A DNA stretch of 33,877 nucleotides. It comes from Firmicutes bacterium UBA3572 (GTDB lineage Bacteria; Bacillota; Desulfotomaculia; Desulfotomaculales; Desulforudaceae). The stretch covers positions 1 to 33,877 of the forward strand of contig DFNH01000031.1 of NCBI GenBank assembly GCA_002375985.1, read 5' to 3'. The notes under the pieces were generated by a model. The model saw nothing but the letters and a program-made list of their open reading frames with translations, was not told the DNA's origin and searched no databases. A program made the translations under genes and the position numbers. Each line of letters begins with the position of its first letter. Within the stretch, counting starts at the first letter, position 1. Of this stretch, positions 8,702 through 13,794 are shown one piece after another.

Positions 8702-8724
8702 AAAAAACCCCGGAAAACCGGGGT
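8702..8724 (-). terminator. Terminator-like hairpin between spoVAC and spoVAD
   Basis: On the minus strand ACCCCGG-TTTT-CCGGGGT forms a perfect 7-bp GC-rich stem with a 4-base loop and is followed by TTTTTG. It lies about 30 bases after the spoVAC stop. It may reduce read-through into spoVAD/spoVAE or protect the upstream mRNA. Confidence 0.75.
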
Positions 8725-8753
8725 AAAGCCTTTGCGCGTGGACGGGTTTCGTT

Positions 8754-9224
8754 TTAACGAAACAGAAAGTAAATCAACCCGGTAAGCCAGGCCACCACGA
8801 TGCCGAAAACAAGTACCGGTCCGGCAATGGTAAAAAGGCGCGCCCCTACACCGAGGACCAGCCCTTCGGTCCGCGCTTCCATGGCCTGGGCCACCATGGC
8901 GTTGGCAAAACCGGTAATAGGTACGAATGCTCCGGCCCCGGCGTACCGCGCGATGTCGTCAAATACGCCCAAACCCGTCAAGAAGGCGGCGATGAAGATC
9001 AGCACCACGGCCACCATGGCGCCGGCTTCCAGAATCGGCAGGCCGAGCATCAAAAACAACGTCAGGAGGGCCTGGCCGATTGCGGCAATAGACCCGCCGA
9101 CCAGGAAAGCCCAGACCACGTTGACCAAGACATTGGGCTTGGGGCTTATCCGGTCCACAAAGTTCCGGTACTGCTTGTGTTGAATGCCAGCCGGTTTGGT
9201 GAAATCTACGCGCAAACCCGACAC
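8754..9224 (-). CDS. spoVAC: Stage V sporulation protein AC
   Basis: Polytopic membrane protein of 156 residues, a pore-forming component of the SpoVA dipicolinate channel. About four to five hydrophobic helices are seen; the family blocks KPNVLVNVVWAFLVGGSIAAIGQ, GLGVFDDIARYAGAGAFVPITGFANAMV and GLVLGVGARLFTIAGPVLVFG are all present. GTG at 9224 is immediately behind GGAGGGA, too close for good initiation; TTG at 9215 with the same GGAGG ten bases upstream is an equally good start. No spoVAA or spoVAB precedes it; a dodecin gene occupies that place. Confidence 0.95.
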   Translation of the reverse strand: MSGLRVDFTKPAGIQHKQYRNFVDRISPKPNVLVNVVWAFLVGGSIAAIGQALLTLFLMLGLPILEAGAMVAVVLIFIAAFLTGLGVFDDIARYAGAGAFVPITGFANAMVAQAMEARTEGLVLGVGARLFTIAGPVLVFGIVVAWLTGLIYFLFR

Positions 9225-9256
9225 TCCCTCCGCGTCCGTTTCAGGACCGGCAACGG

Positions 9257-9451
9257 TTACTCCAGGTAAGCAATCTTAACGTTAGCCTTGTACTCTACGA
9301 CCCGACCCTGATCTACGTTGGCCGTGAAGTTTATTACCTCCACACCGGTGATATTACCGAGCTTTTGGGAAGCTTCCCCAACGGCCGTATTCACCGCCTC
9401 TTGCCAGCCGTCTTTGGATGCTCCGACCAGTTCGGCAACCTTTACGTGCAT
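9257..9451 (-). CDS. Dodecin family protein
   Basis: 64-residue protein of the dodecin fold, which assembles as a dodecameric hollow sphere that binds flavins or related compounds. The pattern SKDGWQEAVNTAVGEASQ (amphipathic helix), NITGVEVIN and GRVVEYKANVKIAYLE (beta strands) covers the whole family. The aromatic residue that sandwiches flavin in halobacterial and mycobacterial dodecins (Trp in NVVW/LRW) is Gly here, so classic flavin stacking may be absent; many clostridial members also lack it. The ATG at 9451 follows AGGAGGAGGAG. It lies between sigF and spoVAC, 32 bases from the latter, with a forespore-type promoter upstream, suggesting expression in the forespore together with spoVAC. 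Confidence 0.88.
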   Translation of the reverse strand: MHVKVAELVGASKDGWQEAVNTAVGEASQKLGNITGVEVINFTANVDQGRVVEYKANVKIAYLE

Positions 9452-9500
9452 CTGACTTCTCCTCCTCCTTCTGTCCATCGCGTAATCCCAAAGCCAGCTA

Positions 9501-9530
9501 TATTATGCCGGAGGTCGGAGCGGATTATAC
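9501..9530 (-). promoter_or_regulatory. Putative sigma-G/sigma-F promoter for dodecin-spoVA
   Basis: On the minus strand GTATA (-35, 9530-9526) and CATAATA (-10, 9507-9501) are 18 bases apart. This agrees with the forespore sigma-G consensus (GHATR, about 18, CATNHTA). It is about 50 bases upstream of the dodecin ATG and just behind the sigF stop, the place where spoVA transcription starts in other sporeformers. Confidence 0.65.
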
Positions 9531-9543
9531 CCCGAACGCACGC

Positions 9544-10317
9544 TCATGAGTCCTGCTGGGCTAACATTTTTAGTTTCCTGAGCGCCTCCCTTTCCAAGCG
9601 GGAAACCTGTACCTGGGAAAGTCCCAGGTTCTTGGCCACCTCGGCCTGGGTCTTGTCCTCAAAAAAACGCCAGGCCAGAATCCGGCGGTCGCGCTCCGGC
9701 AGGCTCTCCAACAACTCGCGCAGCGCTAATCTTTCCACCCACGCCGTCTCGTTCTCCGCCTTGTTCTGCACCTGGTCCATGACCAAAATGGCGTCTCCCT
9801 CGTCCTGATGCACCACCTCGTAAAGGGAGCTCGGGGACTGGGCAGCCTCCAGCGCATTCACCAACTCTTCACGCGGAATGCCCATTTCCGCGGAGAGTTC
9901 CCCAATGGTCGGTTCCCGATCCAGTTGGGCCTGGAGTTGTTCACGGACGTACTGCGCCTTCCAAGCCAGCTCTTTCAGGGACCGGCTGACGCGGATCGGG
10001 GTGTCATCCCGCAGAAAACGCCGTATCTCGCCGATAATCATCGGCACGGCGTAGGTGGAAAACTTCACCTTATAGCGCAGATCGAACTTGTCGATCGCCT
10101 TCATGAGACCGATGCAACCGATCTGGAACAGGTCCTCCGGCTCATAACCGCGCCCTTCAAAGCGCCGAATAACGTTTAAGACCAGCTTCAGGTTGGCATT
10201 CACCAGGGTTTCCCGGGCCACCACGTCGCCCTGCTGAGCCCGGCGCAGCAAACGGCGCGTTTCCCGGTCTTTCAACAGGGGGTGATTGGGGATGTTTAAG
10301 TCAATGCGGGTCCGCAT
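9544..10317 (-). CDS. sigF: RNA polymerase sporulation sigma factor sigma-F
   Basis: Early forespore sigma factor, 257 residues. Region 2 spans residues about 40-105 (LVNANLKLVLNVIRRF, EDLFQIGCIGLMKAIDKF and KFSTYAVPMIIGEIRRFLRD). Region 3 includes VSRSLKELAWK. The region 4 helix-turn-helix is DKTQAEVAKNLGLSQVQVSRLEREALRKL near the C-terminus. SigG is a close paralogue, but linkage with spoIIAA-spoIIAB identifies this copy as SigF. Its start overlaps the spoIIAB end by 17 bases, giving translational coupling with its own anti-sigma factor. Confidence 0.96.
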   Translation of the reverse strand: MRTRIDLNIPNHPLLKDRETRRLLRRAQQGDVVARETLVNANLKLVLNVIRRFEGRGYEPEDLFQIGCIGLMKAIDKFDLRYKVKFSTYAVPMIIGEIRRFLRDDTPIRVSRSLKELAWKAQYVREQLQAQLDREPTIGELSAEMGIPREELVNALEAAQSPSSLYEVVHQDEGDAILVMDQVQNKAENETAWVERLALRELLESLPERDRRILAWRFFEDKTQAEVAKNLGLSQVQVSRLEREALRKLKMLAQQDS

Positions 10318-10744
10318 CGTTCCGGTGGGCGGCCTTTTTGGTCATGATCACCCTGGTCCCGCGGCCCGGTGCGGACTGCACATCGGCGGTATCCATAAAG
10401 GAACCAATAAACGAAAAGCCGAGTCCGAGTCGGTCTTTCGCGGTGGAAAACCCGGGCCGTAAAACCTCTTCCACGTTCCCAATGCCCTTGCCGCTGTCTT
10501 CGACCACGATTTCCAGCTCGTTTTCTCGGATTACGGCCACCACCTTCACCAGCTGGTCCGGTGCCCCTTCATAACCGTGAATGATGGCGTTGGATACCGC
10601 TTCGGAAACAGCGCCTTTGATGTCATCCAGCTCGCTAACCGTATAGTTGAGCTGGGCCGCAAAGGCGGCCACCGCGACCCGGGCGAGCGCCACGTTTACC
10701 GGCAGGCTGTAAAACTCCAGGCGCAAAAAGTTTTGGTAATCCAT
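10301..10744 (-). CDS. spoIIAB: Anti-sigma-F factor, serine kinase
   Basis: GHKL-type protein kinase of 147 residues that holds sigma-F inactive and phosphorylates SpoIIAA. ATP-site motifs are intact: N-box SEAVSNAIIHGYEG at 47-60, G1 box VEDSGKGIG at 81-89, and a G2-like region RLGLGFSFIGSF at 105-115. The start overlaps the spoIIAA stop as TAATG, so the two partner proteins are translated in a coupled way. The sigF start lies inside its 3' end. Confidence 0.97.
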   Translation of the reverse strand: MDYQNFLRLEFYSLPVNVALARVAVAAFAAQLNYTVSELDDIKGAVSEAVSNAIIHGYEGAPDQLVKVVAVIRENELEIVVEDSGKGIGNVEEVLRPGFSTAKDRLGLGFSFIGSFMDTADVQSAPGRGTRVIMTKKAAHRNDADPH

Positions 10745-11094
10745 TATTCATCAACCTCCTGCCCCGTGCCGGTGAGGGCTGCTTCTTCCGTGGGGAACTC
10801 CCTACAAATACGCATCAGACCCGAGAGTTCCAACACCCGCCGCACCCTGGGCGGAATCGCCACGAAAACCAACGTACCCTGGTTGCTGGCGATACGCTTG
10901 TAGCGGCCCAGGATGACCCCCAAGCAGGCACTATCGATGAAGGAGACCCCCTCCAGATTCAACACCAGATGAACGGCACCGTGTGCTTCCAGGGCCTCGT
11001 CCAAGCGGCCCCGGAGTTCATCGGCCACCTGGAGGTCTAACTCGCCGGCCAGACGGGCAATTAACGTCTGCCCCCGGCTCTCCAAACCGATCAT
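10744..11094 (-). CDS. spoIIAA: Anti-sigma-F factor antagonist
   Basis: STAS-domain protein of 116 residues that, when unphosphorylated, displaces SpoIIAB from sigma-F. The regulatory loop reads FIDSACLGVILGRY; aligned with B. subtilis MDSSGLGVILGRY, the phosphorylated serine (B. subtilis Ser58) is kept as Ser55, while the next two residues are Ala and Cys instead of Ser and Gly. The remaining STAS blocks (LAGELDLQVADELR, LNLEGVSFIDS) are normal. First gene of the spoIIA operon; a candidate sigma-H type promoter lies upstream and the dacF terminator precedes it. Confidence 0.96.
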   Translation of the reverse strand: MIGLESRGQTLIARLAGELDLQVADELRGRLDEALEAHGAVHLVLNLEGVSFIDSACLGVILGRYKRIASNQGTLVFVAIPPRVRRVLELSGLMRICREFPTEEAALTGTGQEVDE

Positions 11095-11131
11095 TCCACA
11101 CTCCCCTCCCTGCTCGACCTTATCCGCCCAT

Positions 11132-11161
11132 ACTTTCTCTATCCGTCCGCCAAACTCCTGC
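11132..11161 (-). promoter_or_regulatory. Candidate sigma-H-like promoter of the spoIIA operon
   Basis: On the minus strand GCAGGAGTT (11161-11153) resembles the sigma-H -35 box (RNAGGAWWW, one mismatch). AGAGAAAGT (11140-11132), 12 bases on, resembles the -10 box (RNNGAATWW, two mismatches). It sits 38 bases ahead of the spoIIAA ATG. spoIIA is sigma-H/Spo0A dependent in Bacillus, which is why I looked; the match is imperfect. Confidence 0.35.
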
Positions 11162-11183
11162 TAAATCTTTCCACCTCCGCGCA

Positions 11184-11210
11184 TAAAAAAAGCGGGGTTC
11201 CCCCGCTTTA
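11184..11210 (-). terminator. Intrinsic terminator overlapping the dacF stop codon
   Basis: On the minus strand AAAGCGGGG-GAA-CCCCGCTTT plus TTTT forms a strong hairpin with U-tract. It includes the TAA of dacF and separates dacF from the spoIIA operon. Confidence 0.85.
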
Positions 11211-12362
11211 GCGGCACATCCTTTCGGTCACCCGTAACAACTGCTCCAGGAAAGAGGCCTCGGGAACGCTCCGGGCGGTGACGAGGCCAACACGCGTAAT
11301 CTCTTGCCCGTGGTGGTAAACCACGTAATCGCCCACCTTTTCCTCTTTCGCCAGCGGGGCAAGAAGCCTCGCCGGCAGTTCTATCGCCGATTCCAGAGCC
11401 TCTTTTTCCCCTTTGGGCACGACAGCAACGACCTCTTTTTCGGTGACTACCGGCACCTTGGTCTCCACGCCTTTTTCCACCGGCAGTGTTTTGACCGTTT
11501 CGCCCGCAGCCGCCAGCTTGGCCGCCTCAAAGCGGGCAAAACCCCAGTTATACATTTTTATGGATTCCCGAAAGTGTCCCTTCTTCTCCTTAACCCCCAA
11601 AACCACGCCGATCAAACGCAGGTCGTCCCTGACCACGCTCGAAGCAAGGCAGTAGTTTGCTTCGTTGGTCCAGCCGGTTTTTCCGGCCTCGGTGCCGCGG
11701 TACCACCAAAGTAACTTATTTGTGTTCCAAAGTTTAAATTCGCCGCCCCGCAGGTCATACTCTTTGATCTGGGAAACTTCTCGGAATACGGGATAACGGA
11801 GCGCTTCTCTGAGGATTATGGCTTGGTCGTGGGCACACGAGTAATGGCCCTCTGCCGGCAGGCCGGTACAGTTCACGTAATGGGTGTGTTTAAGACCCAG
11901 TTCCTTGGCCCGCGCATTCATTAACTCCACAAAGGTTTCCTCGGAACCGGCGATCTGCTCGGCGACGGCCACGCTGGCGTCATTGGCCGATCCGGTCGCG
12001 ACGCTGATCAGCATCTCCCGGAAACTCATTTCTTCCTGGGGCGCCAGGAAGATTTGCGACCCCCCCATTCCGGCGGCGTGTTCGCTGGTCACCACCACGT
12101 CGTTAAGCTGTACTTTACCCTTTTCCAGGGCCTCCACCGCCAGGAGCATGGTCATTATTTTCGTCACGCTGGCGATCGGCTGCTCCTTGTACGGATCCTT
12201 CGCGTAGAGAATCTGACCGGAGGATGTTTCCATCAGCACCGCCGACCCGGCCGCGATATCCAGGTCGGGTTTTTCGGTTACGGCACCCACCGGTACGGCT
12301 CCCGTAAACGCCAGGCACCACACCATTAACACCGTCGGGAAGACCCTAAAAACCCTACGCAT
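11208..12362 (-). CDS. dacF: D-alanyl-D-alanine carboxypeptidase (sporulation DacF)
   Basis: Low-molecular-mass penicillin-binding protein that trims D-Ala from peptidoglycan pentapeptides; DacF acts in the forespore and influences cortex cross-linking. 384 residues. A signal peptide spans about residues 1-27 (VFPTVLMVWCLAFTGAVPVGA). Active-site motifs: SVTK at 65-68, SAN at 125-127 (usual SGN/SAN) and KTG at 228-230. A C-terminal beta domain follows, typical of PBP5-type enzymes that are anchored at the membrane. The location directly upstream of spoIIAA is the conserved Bacillus order, and a forespore-type promoter precedes it. The start ATG at 12362 follows GAGGGGG. Confidence 0.95.
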   Translation of the reverse strand: MRRVFRVFPTVLMVWCLAFTGAVPVGAVTEKPDLDIAAGSAVLMETSSGQILYAKDPYKEQPIASVTKIMTMLLAVEALEKGKVQLNDVVVTSEHAAGMGGSQIFLAPQEEMSFREMLISVATGSANDASVAVAEQIAGSEETFVELMNARAKELGLKHTHYVNCTGLPAEGHYSCAHDQAIILREALRYPVFREVSQIKEYDLRGGEFKLWNTNKLLWWYRGTEAGKTGWTNEANYCLASSVVRDDLRLIGVVLGVKEKKGHFRESIKMYNWGFARFEAAKLAAAGETVKTLPVEKGVETKVPVVTEKEVVAVVPKGEKEALESAIELPARLLAPLAKEEKVGDYVVYHHGQEITRVGLVTARSVPEASFLEQLLRVTERMCR

Positions 12363-12403
12363 AACACATTGCCCCCTCGTCTTGCGCCGTCTTTATTCCT
12401 TAT

Positions 12404-12432
12404 TAGTATGTTTAGAATGAGACTGCATATAC
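12404..12432 (-). promoter_or_regulatory. Putative forespore (sigma-G/sigma-F) promoter of dacF
   Basis: On the minus strand GTATA (12432-12428) and CATACTA (12410-12404) are separated by 17 bases, close to the sigma-G consensus. It lies 42 bases ahead of the dacF start and is divergent from the tRNA-Trp promoter. Confidence 0.65.
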
Positions 12433-12485
12433 CGGCGCGCCGCCTTCCGGTGTGCACCGAACGGGGATGCGTGCGCTTCCGGTTC

Positions 12486-12514
12486 TTGACTTTGCGGCCC
12501 GGGCGGGCTATAAT
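12486..12514 (+). promoter_or_regulatory. Consensus sigma-A promoter for tRNA-Trp
   Basis: TTGACT (12486-12491), 17-base spacer, TATAAT (12509-12514). The predicted transcription start is about ten bases ahead of the mature tRNA 5' end. Confidence 0.9.
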
Positions 12515-12530
12515 CAACAAAAAGGCAAAC

Positions 12531-12606
12531 GGGGGAGTAGTTCAATTGGCAGAACAGCGGTCTCCAAAACCGAAGGTTGTGGGTTCGATTCCTGCCTCCC
12601 CCGCCA
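12531..12606 (+). tRNA. trnW: tRNA-Trp (anticodon CCA)
   Basis: 76-base tRNA with encoded CCA. The acceptor GGGGGAG (12531-12537) pairs with CTCCCCC (12596-12602), discriminator G. D arm is GTTC/GAAC; anticodon loop CTCCAAA with anticodon CCA; T arm GTGGG/CCTGC around TTCGATT. The outermost anticodon-stem pair (27-43) is G-A rather than a Watson-Crick pair; all else is regular. This would be the tRNA charged by the trpS product at the left edge of the window. Confidence 0.97.
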
Positions 12607-12646
12607 AATAAGTAATAAGTATTTAAGCATTGCTGAAGATCTGTGT

Positions 12647-12677
12647 GGTGCCGGTTTATCCGGTACCCTTTGTATTT
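12647..12677 (+). terminator. Possible weak terminator after tRNA-Trp
   Basis: GGTGCCGG-TTTAT-CCGGTACC forms a near-perfect 8-base hairpin followed by CTTTGTATTT, 40 bases beyond the tRNA. The U-tract is interrupted, so read-through into the following small gene is possible. Confidence 0.5.
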
Positions 12678-12776
12678 GGAACGGGAAACGGGATTGCAGC
12701 CGGTTCACCGACGTTCACCACTATGATAGAATGAAGGCTAACCGGGAGTTTATGTGCAAAACCAGAGGAGCAGGGT

Positions 12777-12992
12777 ATGTTTTTAGGGCTGGGCTTTCAA
12801 AACCGGACCGTCAAGGATCTACGTAAAAACCAGGGACTTACCGCGCGAGAGCTGGCCCAGCGGTTGAAGTTGGACACCATAGACATTCTGGCGGTTGAAG
12901 ACATGCGTCTCAAAGACGTCCCCGAGCCGCTCAAAACCAAACTGTTGCCGGTCCTCCGGGGTGACGATACCGACAAGATGCCCTGGTTGTAA
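12777..12992 (+). CDS. Small helix-turn-helix (XRE-like) protein
   Basis: 71-residue protein. The segment TVKDLRKNQGLTARELAQRLKLDTIDILAVEDMRLKDVP reads as a helix-turn-helix of the Cro/XRE kind (LRKNQGLTARELAQRL as helices 1-2), followed by a short acidic linker and a C-terminal DKMPWL. GAGGAG sits seven bases ahead of the ATG. There is no catalytic or dimerisation domain. It lies 170 bases after tRNA-Trp on the same strand. DNA binding is inferred; the target is unknown. Confidence 0.72.
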   Translation: MFLGLGFQNRTVKDLRKNQGLTARELAQRLKLDTIDILAVEDMRLKDVPEPLKTKLLPVLRGDDTDKMPWL

Positions 12993-13019
12993 CAGGTGGT
13001 GACCCCTGTTGATTTAGTC

Positions 13020-13145
13020 AGCCCGTGGGCCGGCTAGGCGGCCGTGCTCTTGGGCGTTTTGTTTTTGCCCCGGATAGCCTCGCCGGCAAGTAACTGGATC
13101 CGTTGCCGGAAGTGCGGTTATACGTGGAGCGAACCCCCAACGTCG
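13020..13145. other. Hairpin-rich non-coding stretch of unknown role
   Basis: Between the small HTH gene and the T-box promoter several hairpins follow each other: GGCCG/CGGCC near 13026-13044, GGGC/GCCC near 13057-13074, a perfect CCGGCAA (13083-13089)/TTGCCGG (13103-13109), and ACGTGG (13122-13127)/CCAACGT (13137-13143). No convincing reading frame and no known RNA family pattern was recognised. It may be a structured RNA on either strand or the 3' region of the HTH transcript. Confidence 0.4.
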
Positions 13146-13174
13146 AAATAGTTTCACGATTTGGCCCAAAACTC

Positions 13175-13203
13175 TTGACCCGGCCAACTGTATAGTGATA
13201 AAT
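13175..13203 (+). promoter_or_regulatory. Probable promoter of the T-box/symporter transcript
   Basis: TTGACC (13175-13180) is followed after 17 bases by ATAAAT (13198-13203), alternatively TAAATT after 18. It is located 28 bases before the first T-box helix, as expected for the leader start. Confidence 0.5.
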
Positions 13204-13230
13204 TTAGGCATATATTCCTACCGCAAAAAC

Positions 13231-13497
13231 GATGATGGAGGAAAGTAGGCTGGCCCCATTCCTCCAGGGAGAAAGCGCCGCCGACTGAAAGCGCTTTTAG
13301 GAAATGACCAGCTGAAGTTCCCTCCAGAGTTGCCGACTGAAAACGGACCCGTATGGTCCGGTCAAGTAGGTCGAGACGGAGACTTCCACCGTTAAAAGGA
13401 AGTGGGTACCGAAAACCGGTGCCGGTCCCGAGCGGGCCGTGAGGCCGATGGGAATGGTACCGCGAAAGCTTTTCGTCCCCGGGATGAAAGGCTTTTT
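13231..13497 (+). ncRNA. T-box leader, complete first module (specifier probably GUU, Val)
   Basis: Transcription-attenuation leader that binds uncharged tRNA. Stem I: GGAGG (13237-13241) pairs with CCTCC (13321-13325), and GGCTGG (13248-13253) with CCAGCT (13308-13313). The internal loop has AAAGTA on the 5' side and GAAGTTC on the 3' side. By the canonical layout (GAA, then codon) the specifier is GTT at 13317-13319, valine; the following base is C where a purine is usual. The T-box ATGGTACCGCG is at 13454-13464; its TGGT pairs with an A-discriminator tRNA, compatible with tRNA-Val. The terminator is a 13-bp stem at 13466-13494 plus a T run. It controls the symporter genes, so the transporter is predicted to respond to valine limitation. 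Confidence 0.85.
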
Positions 13498-13500
13498 GTC

Positions 13501-13616
13501 TTCCGGGCCGGCGGAGGTTTTCTGTACCAGTGAGTGGTGTCCGCTTTTTGGGGCACAAGCGGGGTGGTACCGCGGGAAACAGAGCTTCTCGTCCCTTGAA
13601 GGGCGAGAAGCTTTTT
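13501..13616 (+). ncRNA. Second T-box antiterminator/terminator module lacking stem I
   Basis: A second T-box sequence, GTGGTACCGCG at 13564-13574, follows only 100 bases after the first. Its own strong terminator is at 13583-13616 (AGCTTCTCG pairs with CGAGAAGCT, then TTTTTAT). The 66 bases between the first terminator and this T-box hold only a small TCCG/CGGA helix and a GTGTCC...GGGCAC hairpin that could be a stem III; there is no room for a specifier stem I. Transcription would have to pass two terminators while only one codon-reading domain exists. Confidence 0.85.
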
Positions 13617-13638
13617 ATATCGAGGGGAGGTGACAAAG

Positions 13639-13746
13639 GTGTTGGGGATACCCGACCCACAAGTATGGCTGGCTTATCTGCTGTGCATTTTATCCGGCTT
13701 GCTTTGCGTCGTTTACGGCGTGTTGAACTGGAACCGGGACGCCTAG
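13639..13746 (+). CDS. Symporter small accessory protein
   Basis: 35-residue protein with one hydrophobic helix (VWLAYLLCILSGLLCVVYGVL) flanked by MLGIPDPQ and a polar NWNRDA end, the form of the short membrane proteins found directly upstream of SSS-family symporters in many bacteria. GTG start at 13639 with GGGGAGGTGA seven bases upstream. It lies between the second T-box terminator (22 bases) and the symporter (48 bases), so both are expressed from the T-box transcript. Presumed to assemble with or stabilise the transporter; this role is inferred from conserved pairing. Confidence 0.85.
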   Translation: MLGIPDPQVWLAYLLCILSGLLCVVYGVLNWNRDA

Positions 13747-13794
13747 TGGTCCCGAGGATTGTCTTATGAACCGCCTTTATTTAGGAGGGGTACT

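Noticed and set aside
9544..10317. Assignment of the sigma factor as SigG
   Set aside because: SigG is similar in sequence, but the gene overlaps spoIIAB in the spoIIA operon, the standard location of sigF.
12514..12708. Protein frames across tRNA-Trp
   Set aside because: They are translations of the tRNA gene and its flanks.
13014..13211. 65-codon minus-strand frame in the hairpin-rich gap
   Set aside because: No ribosome binding site and no recognisable protein; it overlaps the T-box promoter.
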